Source: Porphyra umbilicalis
Taxonomy: Eukaryota > Rhodophyta > Bangiophyceae > Bangiales > Bangiaceae
NCBI GenBank assembly: GCA_002049455.2
Contig: KV919159.1
Location: forward strand, 1 to 60,905
DNA: 60,905 nucleotides
Direction: 5' to 3'
Both the position numbers and the translations under genes were made by a program. Positions 51,588 to 60,905 of the stretch are shown here, in pieces. The notes beneath the pieces are model-generated. The model was not told the origin of the DNA. It saw only the letters and a list, made by a program, of their open reading frames with translations, and did not search any database. The stretch's first letter is position 1, and the number at the start of each line of letters is the position of its first letter.

Positions 51588-52031
51588 TTGCACCCGCCGT
51601 CTATCCCTTCGACGCTCGGGAGCTGCGCGTCACCCACCAATTCCCAGGGCGGGTTCTCCTACGAATGGGCGTTGAAGCCCGTCCAACAGCCGAGCACATC
51701 CTTGCCGTCGATCTCGTTGCGCGTGCCGCCGCCGCCGTCGCCGCGGCACACGCCGGCGGAGGCGTTACGGCAACCGCTGTACGTCATCGGCGGTAGTGAA
51801 GTCTCGCCTCCGCAGCAGACGACGCAGGCGGCGGCGCTCCAGCCCCTGTACGTACTTAGAGGGAGCCAAGCCCTGCCCCACCAGCAGACGCTGCCGGAGG
51901 CGGCGCCCCAGCAACTCTACGTCATCGGCGGGAGCGAAGCCCCGCCCCCGTTGTCGTACATGCTTGTGCCTGCTCACGGCCAGGCTCCCCACCAAGACCT
52001 CCTTTATCCTCCCCCCCCGTTTCGGCAGTAA
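51588..52031 (+). pseudogene. Pro/Gln-rich repeat region upstream of the second Myb/SANT copy
   Basis: The plus-strand frame has no ATG near its start. It holds three units containing PLYV(I/L)xGS(E/Q)-x-PPQQT and ends 23 bp before the next ATG. Its position matches the Pro-rich region before the Myb/SANT ORF at 18680, although the repeat sequence is different. A GTAAGT at 52028-52033 directly at the stop could be a splice donor joining it to the downstream ORF. Confidence 0.35.
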
Positions 52032-52054
52032 GTAACCACAACGTGCCGAAGTCA

Positions 52055-53289
52055 ATGGGGACTAGCAAGGGGTGGACTGATGAGGACCGCGTGCCGCTGT
52101 GTCGCTCGTACCTGGAGGTGAGCGGTGATCCTGTCATGGGTACCGAGCGGTCCAAGGACGAGCAGTGGGCGGCTGTGCACAAAACGTGGACGGAGCTGAT
52201 GACCGAAAGGGGTCCTTTGCGCGTCAAGCGCAACGTGCGCGCGATGGAGAAGCAGTTCAAGAACATTCGCAAGGGGGTGAGCACATTTACCTCTCACTAC
52301 CTGGTGGTCAAGAGCATGCAAAGTACTGGTAACTTGTCGGAGGAGGACATCATCAGTGAGGCCGTCGCTCGGTACTACTCGCTCGACATCTACGAGGCCA
52401 TTTGCAAAAACTGGGGGCACGACAAGCGCAAGGGAAAGGCGGCAAAACGAAAGGCTAAGCTCGCGCTTTGCAAGTGGGTGGCATGCTGGCGGGTGCTGCG
52501 CACGTCGGAAAAGTTCAGCGGCGCCGCCAACAACACGGGTGACCTGAGCGTGAACGTGCATGCTTCGTCGGACGAGGACACCGAGAGCGGCAGAACGAGC
52601 AGCCCACGTAAGCGCAACAAGGGCTACTAGCGCCGACCGTGTGGCATTTAGGCCGTCAAGCTGATGAGGTCCGAGGACGCGGGCATGGAGAGTGAGGCCA
52701 GGGCGATCACAGCGGCTGTGGAAAAGCCGACGGCGACGCAGCAAGAGCGCACTGCGCTGTGCTTCTTTGGCTTTCCTGCAATGCGCAACACCCCGGAGGC
52801 AGCCAAGTATCGCCGAGCTGTGATGCAGAAGTTGACGGCAAGTGCCGGCCTGGGGAGAACTTTGCGCCGCCTGCCCCACCAAAGCCGGCCAAGACCAAGC
52901 CTTTTACGAATGTCCTCGTTGTCGAGGTCGACCGCGGCGTAGCCGCCCTGGACGTCTCCTCAATCCCTGCCGATGCGACGTCGTCGGCGCCGCCGGCGCC
53001 CGCCTCAGCCGCCGGAGCCAACTCGCCGCCGGGGGAGGACCCACCGGCGGCGTCCGTGGCAGTAGATACCACTGCAGTTTCCACGGCTGTAGAGTACAAG
53101 ACGACGACGCCGGCGCCGCCGGCGACCCAGCGGAGCGGGGCGGGCGACAACCATCGCGGCCGCAAGTCCCAAGCCACGCAGCAGCTGGCCGCCTCTGCGG
53201 CTCTCAACAAGCTGCTCCAGACCGCCCGCGGTCTCCAGCACAGCAGCGAGGCAGACATGACGACGACTACCACGACGAACAATGAGTAG
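52055..53289 (+). pseudogene. Second Myb/SANT-like partner protein, degenerate
   Basis: The ATG at 52055 starts MGTSKGWTDEDRVPLCRSYL, matching the copy at 18680 (MGTGLRWTDEERVALCKAYL). The homology continues through MEKQFKNIRKGVSTFTSHYL and EDIISEAVARYY, and ends KWVACWRVLR. It stops at 52628; a second stop follows at 52649, and the same frame resumes with PAMRNTPEAAKYRRAVMQKL. The 3' part then shifts frame near 52850 and ends in Ala/Ser-rich sequence and ADMTTTTTTNNE at 53289. These lesions differ from those of the 18-kb copy, so the two decayed independently. No transposase gene lies nearby. Confidence 0.7.
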
Positions 53290-53714
53290 AGTATCGAGTG
53301 TGTTTCTTTGTTCTTTGTGCCGCAGCTCCATGTGACAACAGCTCGATGACAATGAAATGGGTTTTTTTCATCCCTCTTGGGATTTTTCTTTTTCCTACAC
53401 TTGTGTCCACGCCCATCTCGGTGCACACGGCTACCAGCGCCCCAGCGCACGCAGCAGGCCGGTGGGCGTCAGAGCCGTCCGCAGTCGCCTCTCCCACTAG
53501 CTTCACGGCGGGCGCGTCGTAGAGTTGCCCCCTGAGCTTCACCGAAACCCACCATTGTCCGCATCTCTCCCCTCCGCACGACGCACCCTGTCCGCCCTGC
53601 CGCCGACAACGACACCGCAGCAACGGTGGCAGCGGCGACGGCTGCTGCGGCAGCGGAAGTGGCCCACGCAGTCGTCGCCGCCGTTATTACAGGAATGGTA
53701 GACAGTGCAGAGAA

Positions 53715-53740
53715 AAAAGCTGTCCGGCAGGACAGCTTTT
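53715..53740. terminator. Perfect 11-bp stem-loop
   Basis: Arms AAAAGCTGTCC and GGACAGCTTTT with loop GGCA. It looks like a bacterial-type terminator, but in this context it is more likely a hairpin at the edge of a mobile element. It directly precedes the 53746-54033 inverted-repeat unit. Confidence 0.5.
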
Positions 53741-53745
53741 GACTG

Positions 53746-54033
53746 GTGTCCATTCTACTGACAGCCTCATTTGAGCCTCTCAGGCTCATTTGAGCCTATT
53801 TTTTATGCCTCTCTGTGACCAGGTTCCGGCTTCGGCTGCTCTTTCTGAGAATAGATCTGGACTCAGCGCAGTCCACTTACCTATGGGCCAACTCGGCGGC
53901 TTTGTACGATGAAAACTCGGAGGGGGTGCCCCAGACACCCCAAAAAGGCCGCGTTTCCAGGCCATATGAGAGAAAGCCTCATTTGAGCCTCATCTGAGGC
54001 TCATTTGAGCCTCGGGAGCATTAGAATGGACAC
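53746..54033. mobile_element. Small inverted-repeat element (288 bp, MITE-like)
   Basis: The ends are GTGTCCATTCTA (53746) and the inverted TAGAATGGACAC (to 54033). Inside each end lie two copies of the near-palindrome GGCTCATTTGAGCC or GCCTCATTTGAGCC (about 53767, 53783, 53976, 53997). No coding content and no clear target duplication. Confidence 0.65.
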
Positions 54034-54194
54034 TAGGTACCACCACCCTCCCCGCCCGTCTGCCCGACGAGCGGCTGCCTGCCGTCACTGCCGTTCCGCC
54101 AGGCGGCACAGCGGCCACATCGGCCCGCCTTGACGCCCGCATTGGGGCGCTGCCACAGGGAACCGGGCGAACCCTCGCAGCCGCGGCGCTGGGG

Positions 54195-54440
54195 GCGCGC
54201 CCCCCAACAAGGGTGCCCCCCGCGCGGGGGCGCGCCGCGCAGCCAGGCTACCCGCCGTTCTGGGGGCACGCCGCCTAGCTAGGCAGCGTGCCGCTGGGGC
54301 GCGCCGCCCTGCCAGGCTGCCCACCATGGGGGCGCGCCGCCCTGCCAGACTGCCCGCTGTGGCGGGGGCGCGCCGCCCAGCCAGGCTGCCCGCTGTGGCG
54401 CGGGCGCGTCGCCCAGCCAGGCTGCCCGCCGTGCGGACCG
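54195..54440. repeat. Minisatellite of about 39 bp, six or more units
   Basis: Units contain GGGGCGCGCCGCC(C/-)(T/A)GCCAGGCTGCCC. On the minus strand they read in frame as 13-residue units TAGSLAGRRAPA. No gene context supports translation. It lies just right of the 288-bp inverted-repeat element. Confidence 0.75.
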
Positions 54441-54444
54441 CCAC

Positions 54445-56560
54445 TGTAGCTGACGGCCACTAGAGCTCTCGCCGCGGGCGCGGCCGTGCGCCGCGCCGAG
54501 ATCCTCCCGGACTCGCGCGCAATACTCACACTCCAAACTCGCCAACAGCACGCCTGCCGCATCGGAACGCGTTTGGTTTAGCCAACCAGAATCCAAGAGA
54601 TCGAACACGCTTTGTCAGCGTGGCCTTGCGACTGGGAAACATATCGAATCCGCATTCGTCGAGCACACTGGTTCTTGTTAGGGTAAACGTAGGCTTACTC
54701 AAACGATCTGTTTGATTATTGGCCCCGCATGACCCTTCACTGCGTTTTGTCCCGGATTCCTTACGACTGAGATCTGCCAGATTCGAACACGCCCACCGAC
54801 GGTTCGCAGAACTGTCGCACATTGATCATGGGATCACATTAAGCCCACTTTTTGTTGATCTTGGCGACAGAGCCCGCATTGGAGTTCAGAAGTGCTCGAA
54901 GACTGTCTGCACCGATATTCAGTGGGAATCATCCTCATACCAGCACCTACAGACTCGGCAATTTTCCGGCCAAGTTACTACCAAATTCTCATGAAGGATC
55001 ATTCCGATTCGTTGGTTCTGATCGTTCTGCGTATCGTGCTGAGAACTGTCCTGAAGTGCGAGTAAGATCATCCTGGGGATCGTGCTCAGGACTGTCCTGG
55101 CGTCGGAGTACAGTCATCCTAGGGATCGTCGTCATAGATTGAGTGAACGAGTGCGCAAGATTGATCTAGATTCCTGCCTCAAGGACTCGATTGTAGATAA
55201 TAGCCTGGACTACTTCGAGTGACGTCGTGAGGAGGGTCTGCCGAATCCAATCAGAGAGCAAGACCTGCCCATGGGGCGTCGCTTCTGGGCCACGAAGCGT
55301 GGGCAGAGGGAGCCTCAATGTGACTTGGTAGTCGTGCGACCGACACGCTGTTGCCCGGCGCAGAGGGGATGGGAACTGGGTAAACATGCGTCGGCTCGCA
55401 CATCGAGAATATCGTGAAGTCCCGGCCGCACCCAGCCCCCATTTATGAATGATTGGGTCTCCCTCACAGGCAGTAAATTCGATCTCAGCTCAGTGGCAAT
55501 CTCGTCCCGTATCGTCCTAACACAGCACGTCCCGAACTCGCAATCCCTCGGATAAATACATGTCAGAAGCACTCGCACCAGAACACTCAATCGCATGAGT
55601 GACATGTCAGATTCCGCGATGGACATTGGTCTGAACGGAGGGAGTGTCAAAAGAATTGTGTTCACGCTGTTGACGGAATAGGCAAACATTTTGTTTGCGA
55701 CAGAGGCCGTCACACTATCGGTTGAACAAGTCCTCAAATGTTTTTCGAATGACAGTCCCCGAGATAATCTGTGGGTGAGGATGACACTGTTTCTGGAACG
55801 ATCCCAGAATCAGTCCTGAAGATGATCCGTTGAACGAGTCCAGAACTGTAGGGATGAACTGCCGAATCGCAGAGGTCACTCGAGAATCAGGCAATCTGAA
55901 GTGTACGATATTCGCCGAACCACGGGACTGTTGTGCGCATGATCCTCCGAATCATGCTGAGGCCATCTCACAGGAGCTTTGCATGGCTATCTCAAAACAT
56001 TCTTTCGCGTCTACTCCTTTTAGATTTACAAGCCGGCAAATTCAGAACTATCCTGGTGATGAAATACGGACCCGCAGTGTTGCCAGGCCTTTTTAATGTG
56101 CACAGAGTTCAATGTGCCAGAAAAACATACATGTCTCATATCCCACCTTTCGAGCGGTGGTACACCCAGCAAGCATGCCGATTGTGCATAAAATGGCGAC
56201 TTCTATCCATGCATTTCCGAAACGAAAGATATCCCAAGAATTCTCGTTTCTAACTTTTGTGAGTTTGTTGCTTGCACTGGGTTCATGTCACGTGCCTGTC
56301 GCATGCTCATTTCTGGAGTCGCGTATGCATCTGGGCATGGCAAGAGATCGGTCATTTGACACCAGAATTGAATGTCTTCACACAGAGGGACCCCAGATAG
56401 CAGGGCGATGCTGACGGTACATGCTGTCCAATCGCATGCGAGAATTGTACGCCGTGGCCAATGGAGTGCGCAAAAGTAAAGCAAACAGCTCCAGAGCAGA
56501 CCATGCATACGGGGGCAGCAGCCATCCACTGGCCGTTTCCGCTGCGCCAAAGGGCCAACT
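54445..56560. other. AT-richer region without supported genes
   Basis: This 2.1-kb stretch has clearly lower GC than its surroundings and only short ORFs. Phrases such as CATCCT(G/A)GGGATCGT(G/C) recur (about 55070 and 55115). No domain, tRNA or element terminus was recognised. Confidence 0.5.
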
Positions 56561-56569
56561 AAAGGAGTG

Positions 56570-58140
56570 ACGCGGGGGATATATGATCCCCTGTACGCCT
56601 TCTGTTCTCCGTGCGGTCACCACAGCCACTCTGCGCCGATTTGCGCCGTCACCTGTCGCTGGCGGTCCCAACCCCGTCGGCGGCCTCCCACCGACGCCGA
56701 TCCCCTCCCCACCTCCACGCCCCCCATCCGCACGACCCTTTCCGTCGTGGCCACCGCTCTGCCGGCGGGTTTTCTTGTGCCCCGCCCCCGACTGCGGTGC
56801 CCGCCGCGGCCGCGGCGCGTTTTGCCGCCGCACAGTCGGCGGCGGCGGCAGCGTGCGCCGCGCTCCTTCCGACCATCACGCCGGTCTTGCGGGTGCCGGC
56901 GAGGAGCGGTTCGGCCGCGGCGGCGGCGGCGGCCGCGGGGGCGGCGGTGGCGGCGGTGGCGGCGGTGTCGGCGGCGGCATCGCCAGCGCCGCCGCGGGCG
57001 GTGCCGCTGCTGTCGGACCCTGCTGCCGGCATCTCTGCTGCCGACTCCGCATTGTAAGTGGCGAGGACAGCGGCTGCAGCGGCGGCGCCGTGCTCGCCTG
57101 TGCGCCGTTCCCTGCGCCACAGCGTGTCTTCGCAGGGTCGCGGTGGCTCGTTGGGTAGCTTGTCCTGCCCGCGGCGGCGGCGGCACGTCGGCGAGCTCGC
57201 GGAGGGTGGGGCCCTTCCAGGGGTGGGAGGCCCCCCTGCCCCCCACTCTGCCCAACTGGCGCCGCTATCTCTGCAGCCGCCGCCGACGCCGCCGCCGCCG
57301 CCACCACCGCCGCCTTCCCAGCCACCCGCACCGCCTGCCGCTTTGGCCACTCCCCGTCATAGGGGCAAGCACTCAAATGGGCCGACCCCCCCCCCGCCGC
57401 CCCCCCACCCCTCGCCCGCCAGTAACGCCGCCAACTCCCGCAGCAACTCCCGACCGACCGCCGCCGCGGCATACAGCCGAGATGACACGCCCGCGGGGGT
57501 GACGGCGGCTAGCACCCTCCACCTCGCCCGTTGGCGGTCGGCCGCAGCGGCGGGCGACGGCGGAGCTTGCGCGGTGGTCGCCGGGTGAAGCTCGAGCAGA
57601 GCCGCCGCCGCGGCCATCGCGGCGTCGACAGACGAGCGCCGGAGGGCGAAGCGCACTGCGGGCGCGCCGCCCGCGAGGAGCGCCGGGGTGGGTGGCGCCG
57701 CGCCGCCAGCAGGGGGGCGGGGGGGGTGCCCCTGGCTGTGAGAATGGCGCCGACCGAGGCGGCGGCGCTGACCAGCGCCGCCACGTGCGGGCGCTTCGCC
57801 AATTGAGGGGTGCGAGCGGGGGGTGCGGGAGAGGGGGGCCCTCCCACCGACAAGGTGCCGCCGCCGCCGCCGCCGCCATCGCCAGCGGACCCGATGAGAA
57901 AAGCGAGCGCGTCAATGGCAGCGGCGCGGCCGCGAAGAGGCGCTGCCGTCGCTTCTGCGAACAGCGCCGCTGCGGCGGCGGCGAGGCGCAACGGCGTCAC
58001 CACCGGGGGTGGCGCCGCCGACAGGGGCGCGACCGACATCGCCGCGGCGGGCGGAAGACCGCCGCTGGCACCTCCGCTGCCGCTACTGCCGTCGGCCGCC
58101 GACGCCCACGTAAAGGGGGTACGGTGCGGCAGGTGTGTGG
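56570..58140. repeat. GC-rich Ala/Pro/Gly low-complexity region
   Basis: GCC/GGC-dominated sequence with poly-Ala/Gly-coding runs in several frames on both strands. Examples are the GGCGGCGGCGG tract at 56915-56985 and the CCGCCGCCG tract at 57280-57315. Overlapping ORFs are abundant but mutually contradictory. Confidence 0.6.
57357..58039 (-). CDS. Possible Ala-rich protein, split by a homopolymer frameshift
   Basis: Two minus-strand frames look continuous in style: one starting MSVAPLSAAPPPVVTPLRLA at 58039, with AAAIDALAFLIGSAGDG and PHVAALVSAAASVGAILTA. The other contains RFALRRSSVDAAMAAAAALL, AVTPAGVSSRLYAAAAVGRE and LLRELAALLAG, ending at 57357. The switch falls in C-runs near 57705-57727, so an indel could have split one helical Ala-rich protein. 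No family recognised. It may equally be compositional artefact. Confidence 0.25.
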
Positions 58141-58159
58141 TGGACCAGCCCCTGACCCT

Positions 58160-58522
58160 TTAACGACTTACGCCACGACTTGGGTGACTGCCGCGGCGGC
58201 GAGGGCGGCGGCGAACCTCCCCGGCGCCTGCAGCAGCGTGACGGCTGTTCTTTGCCACAGCGGACGCCTGGCAGCGAGGCGCGTTAGTATACTCTCGCGC
58301 GACTTCGCGCACAAGGCGCTGAAAGGGGAGCTTGCTGATCAGCAGCTCCTCCGAGAGCTGAAGCTCGCGATTGTCGCGCAGGGTGACCGTACAAGGACGG
58401 TAGCGGCTCTTGTCAGCGGCCTATCTACAGGCGTTGGTCGCCCGCAGCGAGGCAGCCTGCGCCAGACCAGCCGGCGCCTTGCCGCCGGTAGACGGCCGTG
58501 CCGTTTGCTTCGTCCGCGCCAT
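58160..58522 (-). pseudogene. Histone H3-like pseudogene
   Basis: The minus strand from the ATG at 58522 gives MARTKQTARPSTGGKAP, the H3 tail with Lys9 replaced by Pro. The tail then diverges (AGLAQAASLRATNACR), and a TAG follows at 58422-58424. In the same frame, without a gap, comes the H3 core: [50 protein letters not shown]. By eye about 31 of 50 residues match canonical H3 from RYRP to SAV. Beyond that the frame is lost; another frame offers [14 protein letters not shown], reminiscent of the alpha-2 helix, but alpha-3 and the C-terminus are absent. Loop 1 has canonical length, which argues against CenH3. It has a nonsense codon and a truncation, so it is a relic. Confidence 0.8.
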
Positions 58523-59640
58523 TGCGGCGGGAGGGAGGTACCGTGGTGGGAGCAGAAGAGGACGTAACGGAGGCGCACGAGCAGGGGAGTGGGGAGTGGG
58601 GTGCGGAGGGCAGAGTTGTGCGCAGAGGAGAGAGGATTGGTGCACGCCAGGTCACAATGGGCGCGGCTGGGACAGGCCGTGACGCGGAACGAGATTTGCG
58701 CGGAAACGAGGGGGGGGGGGGGGTAGGCTGATGGGAGAAGCTATGGACAGCGCGACGCAGAGAGGAAGAGGGTTGCCTCCTCCTTATAGCAGCCATAGGC
58801 CTGTGGTTTACGCCGTAGATCGCTTGCACGTTCAGCGCCACCAGCAGTCCACCTGGCCATGTCCCGCAGTCCATCGCTCCGAGAGCTGGATGCATCGAGG
58901 GAACCCTTGTCGTCGAGGTCCTGAGCTCGCAGAGTCACGTAACCCAGCGTCTTGGGCACCCCGTAACTGTGTGGAAATGCTTGATTGGCACCCTCAGCCG
59001 GACTATTTTCTTGACGAAGTGCGCACTGCATGGGGAGAGAAAGGACTGCATATCCGACGGGCGGCGCCAGTCATCTTGTGTCGACGATGACGGCCCCCCT
59101 GGTGCGGCTCCAATGGCCTTGCCACATCCTTCGCACCAGCGTCCGCGCACCCAGATCTCCGGCTCACGGCCGCACAACAAGGGCATGCAGATCTCCACCT
59201 CCTGGCCTCAGAGCCAGCAGCGAACTTTTGGTGACCAAATGTCTGCAGTTCTCGTCCCGCTTGGTATGCGCAGGGGCTCCAGCCTGCGACCATCCATTGG
59301 ACGATGACGACTAGAACAGAGTCACCCGGACCAATGATATAACTTAGAATCTCAGTTACGGAACTACGCTGACTAAAGCCTTGCACTGCATTAAAGGCCA
59401 AGTAAGCTGATTGGTTCTTGAATTAAACACAGCGATCACGGATAGGGTTTTGCACTCGTGACTTACGTCTCTGTTCAGAAAAATACGCTTTTGATTGGAC
59501 CGGGTCTGTCTCGGAACACATTAGAAGACGAACACTTGGATTCTTCACAAGACCTGCTTTTTGTGAGGACGAAACGTTTCTTGATATGATTCTCAGGCAG
59601 CAATGTTTACTTATTAACGCAGTTTCGGGCGGAAGGCGTT
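58523..59640. other. No supported gene
   Basis: 58600-58735 is G-rich with a run of about 15 G ending near 58723. 59300-59640 is AT-richer. ORFs are short and unsupported. Confidence 0.4.
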
Positions 59641-59799
59641 GAGAGACACCAAAGAGCTGTGGCCCACGAGGCTCACGCACTGCCGCCCGCCCAACTTAGC
59701 ACATGGGCGCAGGTGCGGCCGCCTGCGGCACGTCCGCCTGCGCGGCGCTTCTGAGCTGATGGCGATGGACGGCGGCTGCGGCGCCCAGCGACCCATTTG

Positions 59800-60790
59800 C
59801 CGGGCGTCTACATCTGTCGTCTTGCTCCCGGCGACGGTGTCTGTTGCAGCGGCAACGGAGTCCGCCCCAATCGTCCGCTGCAGCCGCCGCAGAGCGACCG
59901 CTCGGGGCCGCTACCGCCTGCGTCTACGGCCACCGCCACCACTGATCGCCCGCCGCTGCCAACGCGGCGTGGGGGCGGTCCACATCTGGCTGCGCACGGC
60001 GGGCGCGCCTTTGCCGCCGCGCAATGCGGACCGCACTGCGCCCGCCCACCCGGCAGGCGGCCCACCTCCCACACAACGCCGTCCACCGCAACAGCCGGCA
60101 CCCGCAGAGCCCAACCGCCGCACAACGCGTGCCGCCACGAGAGCGGCGCAGGCCGGCAGCGGCCTGGGAGCCGCGGGCTGGCCGTTGCGGTCGCCTCCTT
60201 CTCTCCGAGTCTCCCCGCCGCACGCGGAGAGCGCGCCCGCCTCACGCCACGCCTGCCAACGCACTGAACGCAAAAGCGCCACTACACCTCTTACTTTCCC
60301 GCACCCCAGAACACCAGCTCCCGCGCCACCCGCACGCCCACCACGGCACCCAACACTCCCCCGCACCGCACCACTCAGGTCGCCGCACCCAGCACGGCCC
60401 GGCACCCCGCCACGCCAGCCGCCGCTACAACGGCACGCGCGCCACTACACCCAGTACTTGCCCGCAACCCACCACACCAGCCCCCGGCTGGCACGCACGC
60501 GTACAACCGCACCCTACAATCCCTTGCACCCCACCACGCCAGCCGCCGCACCCAGCACTCCCCCGCACCGCACCACGCCAGACGCCACACCGACCGCACG
60601 CCCGCCACCGCGCGCTCGGCACGCGCGCCGCGCCAGACTCAGATACCCACCACCTCTGACAGCCCCTGTCCGCCCGCCGCCGCGGACACGGTGCCAGCCG
60701 GCACGGGCTGGTCACGGCGGGCTGGCCATAGCGATCGCCCGCCGAGCACCGCGACACCGCCCCCCCACCAGCAAGGTCCCAATCCCCTGA
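59800..60790. repeat. C-rich Pro/Arg/Thr low-complexity tract
   Basis: The plus strand is rich in CCG and CAC words. Phrases CACGCCAGCCGCCGC and CCCAGCACTCCCCCGCACCG recur between about 60340 and 60600. A long plus-strand ORF (to 60790) has no recognisable domain and is probably compositional. It resembles the tract at 1780-4510. Confidence 0.65.
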
Positions 60791-60856
60791 CATGGCCCCC
60801 TCGATGCCTGCTGCAACAAACGCAGATTGGTGGTGGCCCGCAGCCGGCTCACCAGG

Positions 60857-60905
60857 TTGGAAAAAAAAAACCTACCCAGCGGGGAAAAAAAACCCCGTTA
60901 TATGC
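60857..60905. repeat. A-runs at the window end
   Basis: Two A-runs (GGAAAAAAAAAACC and GGGGAAAAAAAACCCC) within 50 bases; the second is flanked by complementary G4/C4. Confidence 0.5.

Noticed and set aside
53715..53740. Bacterial rho-independent terminator as evidence for prokaryotic DNA
   Set aside because: All recognisable genes are eukaryotic, and the hairpin adjoins an inverted-repeat element.
58160..58522. CenH3 (centromeric H3) interpretation
   Set aside because: Loop 1 length and the Gln of the N-alpha region match canonical H3 more than CenH3; the copy is broken in any case.
59639..60790. 383-codon ORF at the right end
   Set aside because: Pro/Arg/Thr low complexity with repeated DNA words; no domain and no plausible start context.
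1..60905. tRNA, rRNA and CRISPR arrays
   Set aside because: No B-box plus cloverleaf candidate, no conserved rRNA block and no regularly spaced direct repeats with unique spacers were found by eye.

Overview
The window looks like nuclear DNA from a GC-rich eukaryote with few or no introns. The best pointer to the lineage is a 1.7-kb-residue starch/glycogen synthase that joins a glycoside-hydrolase-13-like region, a GT5 glucosyltransferase and a C-terminal AMPK/CBM48-type glucan-binding domain. It has no visible plastid transit peptide. Together with the high GC and the TE load this fits a red alga that makes cytosolic floridean starch (Bangiophyceae such as Porphyra/Pyropia). That is inference; another GC-rich alga or protist cannot be excluded.

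Most of the window is nested transposable elements. Several boundaries are exact because target-site duplications (TSDs) can be read directly. (1) 1-15953: a dead Ty1/copia retrotransposon on the minus strand. It was split by a 10.6-kb Harbinger-type TIR element (24-10590, TSD TAA), which itself carries a pogo-like element (5023-7890) and a TA/CAGT-type element (8345-9959). The copia body also holds a hAT MITE (11340-12188, 8-bp TSD) and an unidentified insertion of about 0.6 kb. (2) 16.9-24.4 kb: a decayed Harbinger element with a Myb/SANT partner gene (plus strand) facing a transposase gene (minus strand), and one terminal repeat at 24386-24415. (3) 24733-27737: a complete hAT element with 8-bp TSDs and a mutated transposase. 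(4) 27.7-39.6 kb: the gene-bearing interval, with an orphan ORF (28585-29334, +), the starch/glycogen synthase (29910-35201, -) and a protein with repeated helicase-associated domains (36371-39043, -). (5) 40576-45754: a second complete Harbinger-type element (TSD TTA) with a truncated transposase. (6) 45.8-56.6 kb: a hAT MITE (46858-47859, 8-bp TSD), minisatellites, a second Myb/SANT partner pseudogene (52055-53289) and a small inverted-repeat element. (7) 56.6-60.9 kb: GC-rich low-complexity DNA containing a histone-H3-like pseudogene (58160-58522, -).

The most interesting signals are these. The Harbinger-type elements share an outer terminal repeat but carry different inner motifs, each repeated in the subterminal DNA. 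Two unrelated DDE transposases have each lost the first catalytic Asp (to Tyr and to His). A transposase has a 4 x 60-residue Gly/Ala repeat inserted before its C-terminus. Exact GCGGCCGC octamers are strongly clustered. The H3 relic and the domain fusion in the starch synthase also merit follow-up. All domain calls come from reading motifs by eye; no database search was run.
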